From Deltaproteobacteria bacterium (lineage in GTDB: Bacteria > Myxococcota > Kuafuiibacteriia > Kuafuiibacteriales > Kuafuiibacteriaceae), in NCBI GenBank assembly GCA_016703535.1, contig JADJBV010000001.1:2718001-2782000 (forward strand): 64,000 nucleotides of DNA. Reading direction: 5' to 3'. The notes below the pieces were generated by a model. That model was not told where the DNA came from. It did not search any database and saw nothing but the letters and a program-made list of their open reading frames with translations. The translations under genes were made by a program, and so were the position numbers. Below, piece after piece: positions 17,519-25,680 of the stretch. Every line of letters starts with the position of its first letter. Position 1 is the stretch's first letter.

Positions 17519-19819
17519 TCAGCGGCGGCGGCCGCGTTTTTTGGGCGGCGGTGGGGGCTCGGACTTTCGAGCGGCCTCGGAGTCGCGGCAAGAGCCGACG
17601 CACATCTCGAAGGCCTTGGTGCAGGCGTCGGCGCAGCGGGTGCCCGGGTACTTCTGGCAGGCGTTGTTGCAGGTATCGTGCTGCTCTTTGCCGTGAATCA
17701 AGCAGGGCTCGAGCCCTCGGGCGGTGACCTCACACCCGTCGAAGGCCAGATCTTTGGCCAACCGCTCCAGCGGTTTTTTGGGGCCGAGGCTGCCCTTCTC
17801 CACAAAACCGGCGGGGCCGTGGGGCGGGATCAACACCAAAGGTCGACCGTCGATCACCTTGAGCTCTTGGGCGATCTGCCCAACATCCAGCCACAACAAG
17901 ACCTCTCCGTCGGCTTCGCTGGTGGCCCGCAGTTCGGTGCCCTTCTTTTGAATATATCCATGCCCGGGCGGGGCCGGTTCGTCATAGACCCCGGGCGCGA
18001 TCTCTTTTTTCGCGGGCGGCGGCACGATCGGCAGGTCGGGCTCCTCGGCCAAGACTTCGGGTTCTTCGGCGACGACCGCCAGCTCCGCCACCCGGGCCGC
18101 TTGCCCGCGTCGAACGGCGCTCCGGACCACCACCGCCGGCAAGATCGCCACCACAAACACCACCAGGCCGATCAGGCCGATGCGCTGGGGCACCGGGAAA
18201 CGATCCAGGTAACTCATCAGCTGGCCGAAGACCCGCTTCACCTCCTCCATCAAGGTGTTGGCGGTGGCGCTGATGGTCTCGGGGCGCGGCAGGGCCTTCT
18301 TGACCTCTTCGCCCAGGCTGCTGAGGCCCGGCAGCGGCACGGTTGCGGCCCTCGGTCCAGGGGCATCATCGGCCACCTCGTTGGCCTCCAAAAATCGGCT
18401 CAGCTCGTCGGCGCTGGCGGCCGGCAACGCGGCCCGAGCCACGTCGATTTGGGCCAAAAACTCCCGGGCCTGGCCGCCAAAGCGACGAATGGGAGTTTCC
18501 GAGAGGGCCTGATCCAAGAGACGCACCGCCGACTCGGGGCGATCGGGCCGCAGCTCCAGGAGCTGCTCCTTGGCCTCTTTGGCCCGGGCCAAGGCCAAGG
18601 TCGGGCTGGTCGGCGCCTTTTCGTGCAGCGGAGTGCCGGTCAAGAGCTCCCACAACAGAAGGCCCACCGTGTAGAGATCGGAGGCCGCGTCCCCAGGCTG
18701 CCCTCGTTGTTGTTCGGGCGCGTGATAGGTCGACTGGTGCTCGAGCATGGTCCGAGGCACACCAAAGTCCGAGACCTTCACCTGCCCGTTCTTCGCGAGC
18801 TTCACCCGAGAAGGGGAAAGTTGTCGGTGGGGGATCGGCGCTCCGGCGACCTCCCGGTGCGCAAAGTCCAGGCCCCGCAAGATCTGGCTGACGATGTAGT
18901 AGGCCAACTCGGGCGGCAGTCGGGCGTGCCGCTTTTTGGCCTCGGCCAAGACCCGCTCCAGATCCCGGCCTTCGACCCACTCCTCCACCACGTAGGGCCG
19001 ACCTTCGGACTCACCGACCTCCAGCACCGTCAAGACGTTGGGGTGGCGTTGGGCGACCATCCGACGCGCTTCACCGAAGAAGGCGCCGCTGGTCTTTTCG
19101 TTGAGGGGGATCGACGCCAAGAGCCGGCGAAAGAGCCGGGTCGAACCGTCCGGGGCCTTCGCCCGATACAGTTCGCTGGTGCCGGCGATGCCCACCCGCT
19201 GCTCGAGTTGGTGTTCACCGAGGCGGCTGCCCGAGAGGCTCCGGTCCCGCACCTCGGGGATGGGCGCGGTCGGATCGGCCGGACCCTCCACTTCGGTCCC
19301 GGCCTCGTCGAAGAAGGCGGCGCTGCCTCCCATCCGCACCGCCGGTGGCTCCGAGGGGCTGGGGCGAGCCCCGGCGAAGTAGACCTCCAGGGCCCGGTCC
19401 ATCTCACCTTCGCCCGAGAGGAGCCAACCCGGCTTCATCCCGTCGGGCAACACCGCGGCGACCGCGGCGGCGGCGACCTCATCGAAGGGATCGGTGAGGG
19501 CCAAGATCACCCGCTCTTCGTCCCCCTCCTTACGCCGAGCGATCGGCAACACTCGATGTCGGCGAGCGACGGACTCAGGGATCAACGCCTTGACCTTCGG
19601 GTGCACCGGAGCCTTCGAAGGATCGACCCGCTCCAGGCCGACGTGTTGGGCGAGGAGGGGCAGATAGCGGTCTTCGGTCAACAAGCCCGTTTCGGCCACC
19701 AAGGCGCCCAAACGGCGACCGGTCTGGCGTTGAGCGGCGAAGAGCTCGGGCAGGCGGCTCTTCTCGAGGAGCTCCAGCTCGACCAAGGCCTGCGCGAACT
19801 GATCCTGAATCGTGACCAC
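17519..19819 (-). CDS. MshEN domain-pseudokinase fusion with C-terminal SH3-like and Cys-rich segments
   Basis: 766 residues from a GTG start. Residues 1-150 match the N-terminal domain of type II secretion/MSHA ATPases (MshEN), a nucleotide or c-di-GMP-binding fold. Residues about 200-480 are a Ser/Thr-kinase fold with key residues lost. The VAxK lysine is replaced (RLFRR), HRD reads HRQ (331-333), and the catalytic-loop Asn is replaced (SPSR), though DFG (351-353) and APEQ remain. A transmembrane segment (about 553-575), an SH3-like segment (GYIQKKGTELRA) and a tail with three CX3C pairs (CNNAC, CADAC, CVGSC) follow. It probably acts as a ligand-sensing scaffold rather than a kinase. It stands alone, convergent to the symporter gene. 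Confidence 0.8.
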   Translation of the reverse strand: MVTIQDQFAQALVELELLEKSRLPELFAAQRQTGRRLGALVAETGLLTEDRYLPLLAQHVGLERVDPSKAPVHPKVKALIPESVARRHRVLPIARRKEGDEERVILALTDPFDEVAAAAVAAVLPDGMKPGWLLSGEGEMDRALEVYFAGARPSPSEPPAVRMGGSAAFFDEAGTEVEGPADPTAPIPEVRDRSLSGSRLGEHQLEQRVGIAGTSELYRAKAPDGSTRLFRRLLASIPLNEKTSGAFFGEARRMVAQRHPNVLTVLEVGESEGRPYVVEEWVEGRDLERVLAEAKKRHARLPPELAYYIVSQILRGLDFAHREVAGAPIPHRQLSPSRVKLAKNGQVKVSDFGVPRTMLEHQSTYHAPEQQRGQPGDAASDLYTVGLLLWELLTGTPLHEKAPTSPTLALARAKEAKEQLLELRPDRPESAVRLLDQALSETPIRRFGGQAREFLAQIDVARAALPAASADELSRFLEANEVADDAPGPRAATVPLPGLSSLGEEVKKALPRPETISATANTLMEEVKRVFGQLMSYLDRFPVPQRIGLIGLVVFVVAILPAVVVRSAVRRGQAARVAELAVVAEEPEVLAEEPDLPIVPPPAKKEIAPGVYDEPAPPGHGYIQKKGTELRATSEADGEVLLWLDVGQIAQELKVIDGRPLVLIPPHGPAGFVEKGSLGPKKPLERLAKDLAFDGCEVTARGLEPCLIHGKEQHDTCNNACQKYPGTRCADACTKAFEMCVGSCRDSEAARKSEPPPPPKKRGRRR

Positions 19820-19831
19820 CCGGGCGGGAGG

Positions 19832-20545
19832 TTAGCGCGAACCCGGGATGGCCAAAAGAAGTAGGGCGTGGAGCAAAAAACGCAGGTCGTACAAGAAGTG
19901 GAGGACCATCGCCGGCAGGAGGCCGTGGCGGGCGTACACCGACCCTAGGTAGAGATGTAGGCCGAACGAAGACACCACGCTGAGCAGGAAGTAGGCGTCA
20001 TAACTGGCGTCGACGCCAAAGAAGCCGAGGCCCTTCCAGATGGTCGCGGTGAAGAAGGTCGCCTGGAGCAGGTTGGCGACCGCCGGCCGGGTCAGGCCCG
20101 CGAAGATGGTCATCAGGCCATAACGCGCCACCACTTCGTCGAAGATCGCCCCCTTGACCGCGTAGGCCAGGGCCCAGCCGAGGTCCTCGGGGAAGGTGCC
20201 GGGGAGGCGGGTCGCCAAGACCCTGCCAAAGGCCAGGTAGGAGACCACCCCCACCACCGGCGCCAAGACCAGGTGCAGGCGCATGGTGCCGAGGGTCGGC
20301 CAGCGCCCCAGCCCTCCCAGCCGATATCGCTCGGAGAAGGCGGAGCCCACCAAAGCGGCCAACACGATCAGGGTGGCCAAGCTGATCAGGTCCGCCCGCA
20401 GCACCTCTTCGGGGCTGAGGCGGGCGGTCCGGCGTACCGCGTCGGCGAAGGTGTAGGCGCTGCGATAGGCGTAGGGCACCACCGCGATCATCGCGAGGCC
20501 GGCCAAGAGCCCCGCCCGGCGGAGGATCTGGTGGGGGTCGCCCAT
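19832..20545 (-). CDS. CPBP/CAAX-protease-like integral membrane protein
   Basis: 237 residues from ATG 20545, with 6-7 hydrophobic segments. A start at 20614 is possible but would run into the control region of the divergent lipoprotein gene. The segment AIFDEVVARYGLM resembles the EExxxR helix of CPBP intramembrane metalloproteases, and HFLYDL near the C-terminus resembles their last His motif. The first Glu is Asp here, so activity is doubtful. It is separated by only 12 bases from the pseudokinase gene downstream and may be co-transcribed with it. Confidence 0.6.
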   Translation of the reverse strand: MGDPHQILRRAGLLAGLAMIAVVPYAYRSAYTFADAVRRTARLSPEEVLRADLISLATLIVLAALVGSAFSERYRLGGLGRWPTLGTMRLHLVLAPVVGVVSYLAFGRVLATRLPGTFPEDLGWALAYAVKGAIFDEVVARYGLMTIFAGLTRPAVANLLQATFFTATIWKGLGFFGVDASYDAYFLLSVVSSFGLHLYLGSVYARHGLLPAMVLHFLYDLRFLLHALLLLAIPGSR

Positions 20546-20580
20546 GGAACGCCAGGGTAGTCGAAAAACGCGGCCGACCG

Positions 20581-20613
20581 GAAAAAAGGCATGGGAGCCC
20601 GATTCAGTACTCA
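20581..20613 (+). promoter_or_regulatory. Conserved upstream element, copy 1 (GAAAAAAGGC ... CAGTACTCA)
   Basis: GAAAAAAGGC (20581-20590), 14 bases, then CAGTACTCA (20605-20613), ending six bases before ATG 20620. The same two blocks, 13 bases apart, lie at 21239-21270 before the paralogous next gene. The function is unknown: a shared promoter, a regulator site, or simply a duplicated 5' region. Confidence 0.45.
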
Positions 20614-20619
20614 AGGCAG

Positions 20620-21210
20620 ATGAGAACCATCCTTGCCCTGCCCCACCTCTCCACCCTGACCCTCGGCCTGTTGGCGGCCACCGCTTGCGGCGGGGTCGAA
20701 GGCGACTTTGATCCCCAGCTCGATCCGATCGATGAGTTCGAGACCACGACCAGCGCCCTTTCGGAGTACACCGCGCCCTGCGTGACCGGCATTGCCTTCA
20801 ATGGCGGCCGAAACCTCGGGCCCTCGACCAACTTCCTGACCCGCACCAGCGTGTTCGCCAACGACCCGCTCTGCCGCGCCACCACCTACGTCGAATGGGA
20901 CGGCGGCAACACCCTCGACTACAAGTTTTGGATCAACCCCACCTTCATCGTGGCGAACGCGGCGGCGTGCATCCAGAGCACGGCCACCTTGCGGGTCGAA
21001 AAGAGCTTGGGAGGGGGCAACTTCAGCACCGTCTACAACGTCACGGTCCCCGGGACCTACGTGAACGGGAGCTGCTTCGCGAACTTGGCCTTTGTGGTGA
21101 GCGGCGCCAATCGCTCGCCGATCGGCGACTATCGCGTGCGGGCCAACGCCGTCCGATTCGGTGGTTTCTTCGAGACGATCACGGTCTACGGCAAGCACAA
21201 CTGGCCATGA
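20620..21210 (+). CDS. Lipoprotein of unknown function, tandem paralogue 1
   Basis: 196 residues; lipobox AATA-C (C23) followed by GGVEG. The mature part carries Cys residues in a short beta-rich domain (ATTYVEW, STATLRVEKSLGGG, GDYRVRANAVR...GFFETITVYG). The next gene encodes a relative with the same lipobox environment and the same order of motifs (ATYVEF, IFKVEKKSGG, GTYRVRAVAPRWDGLVEEVRIW). The pair therefore arose by duplication. I do not recognise the family; the fold looks like a small secreted beta-sandwich with disulfides. An AAGGCAG ribosome site precedes the ATG. Confidence 0.75.
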   Translation: MRTILALPHLSTLTLGLLAATACGGVEGDFDPQLDPIDEFETTTSALSEYTAPCVTGIAFNGGRNLGPSTNFLTRTSVFANDPLCRATTYVEWDGGNTLDYKFWINPTFIVANAAACIQSTATLRVEKSLGGGNFSTVYNVTVPGTYVNGSCFANLAFVVSGANRSPIGDYRVRANAVRFGGFFETITVYGKHNWP

Positions 21211-21238
21211 TCGAGGCGATGGCCTCGGATTGAGCGCC

Positions 21239-21270
21239 GAAAAAAGGCCGCGCTGCGCTTCCAGTACTCA
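21239..21270 (+). promoter_or_regulatory. Conserved upstream element, copy 2 (GAAAAAAGGC ... CAGTACTCA)
   Basis: GAAAAAAGGC (21239-21248), 13 bases, then CAGTACTCA (21262-21270). It lies 19 bases before ATG 21290, with CGGAGG between as the ribosome site. The blocks match copy 1 exactly while the sequence between them differs, which suggests the blocks are under selection. Confidence 0.45.
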
Positions 21271-21289
21271 GTCCCGGAGGCAATGCACG

Positions 21290-21871
21290 ATGATCAACCA
21301 TCGCAAACTGTGTTTTCTGACTGGGTTATCCATGACCGTGGCCTGCGGCGGCGTCGAAGGTTCGGCCGACGAGGAAGAGGGCCTCGGCGAAATCGAAACC
21401 GGAGCCGCGGCCGTCACCAACGTCAACCACTGCGCTACGGGCAGTGCGCCGAACGCGACGTCCAACTTCCCCAACGGGAGCGCGGACCAGTACATTCGCC
21501 CGAAGAATCGAGCGAATCCGGGCGGACCTTGCGGCAACAATCCCCGGAGCGCGACCTACGTGGAGTTCACCGCGACCCCTGGCCACGTCATCCACTTTAT
21601 CGCCGACGCTGAGTTCACCGGGGTTCCGACCGGGTTCTGCGGCCTCAACTCGCTGATCTTCAAGGTCGAGAAGAAGTCCGGCGGGGTGTGGAGCTTCGTC
21701 AACAACGAGACCACCAACGCGATCGTCCAAGGCTCTTATTGCCGCGCCTCGGAGGCGTATGGCCTTTATCCCCCGAACGCCACCGGGACCTATCGCGTAC
21801 GGGCGGTCGCGCCTCGGTGGGACGGCTTGGTCGAAGAGGTGCGGATCTGGGCGGACGACCAACAGGACTGA
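21290..21871 (+). CDS. Lipoprotein of unknown function, tandem paralogue 2
   Basis: 193 residues; lipobox MTVA-C (C19) then GGVEG, matching the preceding gene. Shared motifs are ATYVEF, a KVEKKSGG strand, a Cys-containing loop (QGSYCR versus NGSCFA) and a final GTYRVRA...VRIW region. Four further Cys residues suggest disulfides outside the cytoplasm. The spacing from the previous stop (about 80 bases) and its own copy of the upstream element suggest separate transcription. Function unknown. Confidence 0.75.
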   Translation: MINHRKLCFLTGLSMTVACGGVEGSADEEEGLGEIETGAAAVTNVNHCATGSAPNATSNFPNGSADQYIRPKNRANPGGPCGNNPRSATYVEFTATPGHVIHFIADAEFTGVPTGFCGLNSLIFKVEKKSGGVWSFVNNETTNAIVQGSYCRASEAYGLYPPNATGTYRVRAVAPRWDGLVEEVRIWADDQQD

Positions 21872-21958
21872 GGGCTGGAGCAAATCCAACTCGCGGCTTG
21901 GATCGCGCAAGGGGGTTGGACAGGATCGGGCCTCGGCGCGTAGAGATCGGCGCCAGCG

Positions 21959-22411
21959 ATGGATCGGCAAAAGCGATGGATCGGGGTGGTGGTGATCGCC
22001 GCGGCCCTTTACCTTGGGGTCTCGACCTGGAGGCCCCGGGGGCGGGAGGAGCGGGTGCACCAGGAGTTGTTGTTGGCGCTGAAGAACGGGCCGGAGGCCA
22101 GGGAGTGGTTGCGAAACAACCGGCACCCGGCGGCCTTGGCCTCCAATCGCTTCGCCTCCACCGCGGAGGCCCTCAACTTCGTCGAGTCCCTCTACCAAGA
22201 GGGTGCGGTCCAGGTCGTTGTTTCACCCCAGGCGATCCGGGCGGAGCCCGAGGCCCATGGTTCGTACGCCGACGCCCTGGTGATCAAGTTGCCGGACGAC
22301 GCCCCGGCCAAAGAGAAGGTGATCGCGATCGGGAAGAAGGAGGCGGCCCGGGAGGGGATGGAGCTCGGCCCCGAGGCCGACCAGGGGCTGCTCTTTTTTT
22401 GGTGGGACTAA
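21959..22411 (+). CDS. Small single-pass membrane protein, unknown
   Basis: 150 residues: a short basic N-terminus (MDRQKRW), one transmembrane helix (about 8-23, IGVVVIAAALYLGV), then a soluble domain with ALNFVESLYQEGAVQVVV and ADALVIKLPDD. The soluble part looks like a small alpha/beta domain in which charged helices alternate with strands. No family is recognised. Codon use and composition match the surroundings. It ends 37 bases from the convergent helicase gene. Confidence 0.65.
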   Translation: MDRQKRWIGVVVIAAALYLGVSTWRPRGREERVHQELLLALKNGPEAREWLRNNRHPAALASNRFASTAEALNFVESLYQEGAVQVVVSPQAIRAEPEAHGSYADALVIKLPDDAPAKEKVIAIGKKEAAREGMELGPEADQGLLFFWWD

Positions 22412-22448
22412 GGGCCCCGCTCCGGGGGCGAAGAGCCCGCTGCGACGC

Positions 22449-24665
22449 CTACCAGAGCCCCTCGAGCACCCGTTCGTCGATCGCGGCCAGGCGCTCCCGG
22501 ATCTTCTTTTCGATCACCGCCAACTCGCCGCGGCCCGTGACCTCGTGGAGCGATCGGGCGGCCTTCATCAACCGGGCGAGGTAGGTGAAGAGGCTGCCCT
22601 CCTCTTGGGCCAGATCGTTGGCCTCCACGAAGTCCATGAAGGTCAGGTTCTCTTGCTCCATCTGGGCCCAGACCTTCTTCTGGAGTTTGCCGCCGTGGAG
22701 CTCAGGGTGAGGGACCTTGGACAAGAAGGCCTGGAGCACCTGTTCGCTGGGGGTCAACTCCCGGGGGAAGAGCTCGAAATATTCGGCCTCCACGTCTTCG
22801 AAGCTGATCAGCGAATTTTCGCGGCGCCGCTCCCGGAGCCGCTCCAAGATCCAGACCTTCCGCTTGGCCGAGTCCTTCTTGTCCATCTCTCGGTGGATGA
22901 CGTCGTGATCCACCACCAGCTCCAGGAACTCGAGCAACAGCGGTTCGTCCAGCTCTCGGTCCTTGAGGGCGTACCAGACGAAGGGCCCGTCCAGGCCCCT
23001 TATCTGGCCGATGATCTCGCCGTCGATCTGTCGACCGGTGGCGTCCAGAACGCCCAAGGCCTGCAGGTTGCGAGTGATCTGGGCCAGGCGTTTGTGGGCC
23101 TCCCACTTCAGGTGATCGGGGAGGAGCAAGTGATCGATCACCGTGCGGATGTTGAGGCGCCGGGCCTTGGCGTCGTCCTTGGGCGCGCTCAGGTCGGTGA
23201 CCGGACCCTCGGGCACCGCGGGGCGATCCTCCTCCACTACCCCTTCCGCGACCGCCGCCTTGGCCGCTTCCTTCTCGAGGATCGCCTGGCCCGGCAAGAC
23301 CTCGACCGACAGATCGGGCAGGCCGATGGCCAACACCTGCTCAGCGGTGATCTTGGTGCGGGAGACCAGGGTGGCCGGTTGGCCTTCGACCAACTTCTTG
23401 TGGACCTCGGCGTCCCAGGTCACGTCCTCTTTGGCCCGGGCCTCGGTCTTGGCGCGGTTGTAGTACTTCTGCTTGATCTTGGACTCGTCGACCTTGAGGG
23501 TCATCTTGCCCTTGGCCAGATCCTTGAGCTCCTTGCGGAACTCCTGCACCACCTCTTCGGGCGCCAAGGTCAAGGCGATGCCTTCGGTGTCGAACTGGGG
23601 ACGCCCGGCCCGCCCCGCCATCTGGTGATATTCGGCGGGCAGGAGGAGCCGCGCCTGCTTCTTGATCACCTTCTTCAGGGAAGGGAACACCGTCCGTTTG
23701 GCCGGCAGGTTGATGCCGGCGGCGATGGTTTCGGTGGTGACCACAAACTTGAGCAGGCGTTCGGCGGTCAACTCCTCCACCAACCGCCGGTAGGCCGGCA
23801 AGATCCCAGCGTGGTGCACGCCGATGCCGTGGCCCAACAACTTGAGGAAGTCAGGGCCGATGCCCCGAGGCAAAACGACCCGCTCGGCCCGCTTTTCGAT
23901 CTCGGCTTGTTCCTCTTTGGTGGTGAAGCGCGGACAACTGCGGAGCAAGCGAGCCCGCTCAAAGCACAAGGCCCGACCGAAGCTGAACACCAAGGCGGGG
24001 TAGTCGCCGGCTTGGTAGAGCTCCTTCACCACCTCGATCAGGTATTGCTCCCGGAACTCGTGGTAGAGCGGCACCTTCCGTTCGTGGCTGACCACCAGCT
24101 CCATCGGCACCTGACGGGTGATGTTCACCCACTGACAAAACGCCTGGGGATAACCGATGGTCGCCGACAAGATCACCAGCTGACAGTCGGGGTGCAGGCC
24201 GATGATCGACTGCTCCCAGACGTAACCCCGCTCCCAGTCGTTGAAGTAGTGGCCCTCATCCATCACCACCACCTCGGCCGGAGCCTTTTGGTGTTCGGTG
24301 AAGATCCGGTTCCACAAGATCTCGGCGACCAGCACCTGGATCGGGGCTTCGGGATTGACTCGGTAGTCGCCGGTCGCGAAGCCGACGTTCTCTTCGCCGA
24401 AGTCGACGCAGAGCTCCCGATATTTTTCTTCGGTGAGGGCCCTGAGCGGCGTCGTGTAGATCGCCCGTTGGCCACTGCGGAGGGCCTTCAGCAACCCGGC
24501 CTTGGCCATCAAGGTCTTTCCGGTGCCGGTGGGTACCGTGACCAACACGCTCCGGCCGGCGAAGATGTGGCTGGCCGCCTGCTCCTGCACCGGATAGGGC
24601 TCGAGCCCCGGGGTGAAGAAGAACTTCTCGAAGTACTCGAGCTCGAGATCGGCGGCCGAGGTCAT
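22449..24665 (-). CDS. Ski2/Mtr4-like DExH-box helicase
   Basis: 738 residues from ATG 24665. Helicase motifs in order: VPTGTGKT (Walker A), TTPLRALTEEKY (Ia), VVMDEGHYFND (Walker B, DEGH), ILSATIG (III), then in the second RecA domain VHHAGILPAYR, TTETIAAGINLPAKR and YHQMAGRAGRP (motif VI). This is the layout of Ski2/Mtr4/Brr2-type superfamily 2 helicases, which unwind RNA or DNA. The C-terminal 350 residues are mostly helical with no clear catalytic domain. The longer open frame to 25058 runs through the FKBP gene in another frame and was rejected. The start overlaps the FKBP stop (TGATG), so translation is coupled. Confidence 0.9.
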   Translation of the reverse strand: MTSAADLELEYFEKFFFTPGLEPYPVQEQAASHIFAGRSVLVTVPTGTGKTLMAKAGLLKALRSGQRAIYTTPLRALTEEKYRELCVDFGEENVGFATGDYRVNPEAPIQVLVAEILWNRIFTEHQKAPAEVVVMDEGHYFNDWERGYVWEQSIIGLHPDCQLVILSATIGYPQAFCQWVNITRQVPMELVVSHERKVPLYHEFREQYLIEVVKELYQAGDYPALVFSFGRALCFERARLLRSCPRFTTKEEQAEIEKRAERVVLPRGIGPDFLKLLGHGIGVHHAGILPAYRRLVEELTAERLLKFVVTTETIAAGINLPAKRTVFPSLKKVIKKQARLLLPAEYHQMAGRAGRPQFDTEGIALTLAPEEVVQEFRKELKDLAKGKMTLKVDESKIKQKYYNRAKTEARAKEDVTWDAEVHKKLVEGQPATLVSRTKITAEQVLAIGLPDLSVEVLPGQAILEKEAAKAAVAEGVVEEDRPAVPEGPVTDLSAPKDDAKARRLNIRTVIDHLLLPDHLKWEAHKRLAQITRNLQALGVLDATGRQIDGEIIGQIRGLDGPFVWYALKDRELDEPLLLEFLELVVDHDVIHREMDKKDSAKRKVWILERLRERRRENSLISFEDVEAEYFELFPRELTPSEQVLQAFLSKVPHPELHGGKLQKKVWAQMEQENLTFMDFVEANDLAQEEGSLFTYLARLMKAARSLHEVTGRGELAVIEKKIRERLAAIDERVLEGLW

Positions 24666-24988
24666 CACTTCACGTCGAGCAGCTCGACGTCGAAGATCAA
24701 GGTGGAGTTGGGCGGAATCACCGGCGGGAAGCCCCGGGCCCCGTAGGCCAGGTCCGCGGGGATCTCCAGGCGACGTTTGCCGCCGACCTTCATGCCGACG
24801 ATGCCCTGGTCCCAACCCTTGATCACCATGCCGGCGCCGAGCTTGAAGTCGAAGGGCGTGCCCCGATCCAAGCTGGAGTCGAACTTCTTGCCGTCGACCA
24901 AAGTCCCTGTGTAGTGCACCGAAACGAGCTTGCCGCTCTTGGCTTCGGTGCCCGTGCCTACCTGCTGATCGGTCATCTTCAAGCTCAC
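24665..24988 (-). CDS. FKBP-type peptidyl-prolyl cis-trans isomerase
   Basis: 107 residues from GTG 24988, which has GAGGAG eight bases upstream; ATG at MTDQQ is an alternative. The core FKBP motifs are present: VSVHYTGTLVDGKKFDSS, PFDFKLGAGMVIKGWDQG, GGKRRLEIPADLAYG and PNSTLIFDVELL. There is no signal peptide, so it is a cytoplasmic rotamase that helps proline isomerisation in folding. It is the first gene of a two-gene unit with the helicase. Confidence 0.93.
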   Translation of the reverse strand: MSLKMTDQQVGTGTEAKSGKLVSVHYTGTLVDGKKFDSSLDRGTPFDFKLGAGMVIKGWDQGIVGMKVGGKRRLEIPADLAYGARGFPPVIPPNSTLIFDVELLDVK

Positions 24989-25080
24989 GACGGTGTCTCC
25001 TCGGCGCGCACGGTAGAGGCCAACGGCCGGGCCCACAAGGGCCCTTGATCCGCTGCAATTCGGAGTAGATAGTTACCCCT

Positions 25081-25680
25081 ATGGGCCGACCGCGACAAAA
25101 GGAGGGCGAGGTCGCGACCCCCGCCCGGCTCCTGGAGGCCGCCCTGGTCGAGTTCGCGCGGTTTGGCTACGAGGGCGCAAAACTCGCCGAGATCGCGGAG
25201 CGGGCGGGGATCAGCCGCCCTTCCCTGCTCTACCATTACAGCAGCAAAGACGAGCTTTACGGCGCCTTGGTAAAGAAGGTGCTGACCGACATCGGCGCCA
25301 TCTTGGGCGCAGCCCTCGGCGGTCCCGGCGACTTTCGGGTTCGGCTCGACGCGGTGATCGGGGCCTTCGGGACCTTCACCAGCGCTCAACCGCTGGCGGC
25401 CCGGGTGATCTTGCGGGAGGTGATGGACGATCGGGGGCCCGGCCACCACTTGATCTTGGAGGTGGGCGTGCCGCTGATCGACGCGGTGGAGCGGTTCATC
25501 CAAGAAGAAGGCCGAGGGGTGATCGCGCCCGAGTTGCCGGTTCGGCAGGCGCTCCTGCAGGTGGTGTCGGCGGCATTTTTGCGTTCGGCCACCGGGGCCC
25601 TGGAGCCGGCCTTGTGGGGCGAAGGTGATCACCACCTGGCCTTGGCCCGGGCCTTGTTCCTGGGAGGGAGCCGACCATGA
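25081..25680 (+). CDS. TetR family transcriptional regulator
   Basis: 199 residues. The N-terminal TetR helix-turn-helix is clear: LLEAALVEFARFGYEGAKLAEIAERAGISRPSLLYHYSSKDELYGALV. The C-terminal ligand domain is divergent as usual. The stop overlaps the ATG of the diiron gene, so it most likely controls its own two-gene operon. An AT-richer stretch, TAGATAGTTAC, sits just before the start and may include the -10 and the operator; a leader of under 10 bases would follow. Confidence 0.92.
   Translation: MGRPRQKEGEVATPARLLEAALVEFARFGYEGAKLAEIAERAGISRPSLLYHYSSKDELYGALVKKVLTDIGAILGAALGGPGDFRVRLDAVIGAFGTFTSAQPLAARVILREVMDDRGPGHHLILEVGVPLIDAVERFIQEEGRGVIAPELPVRQALLQVVSAAFLRSATGALEPALWGEGDHHLALARALFLGGSRP

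Noticed and set aside
20546..20614. Longer start for the CPBP-like protein
   Set aside because: It would overlap the upstream element and ribosome site of the divergent lipoprotein gene; ATG 20545 starts just before the first hydrophobic segment.
24666..25058. N-terminal extension of the helicase frame to 25058
   Set aside because: That stretch is the FKBP gene read in another frame; the FKBP motifs are clear in the competing frame.
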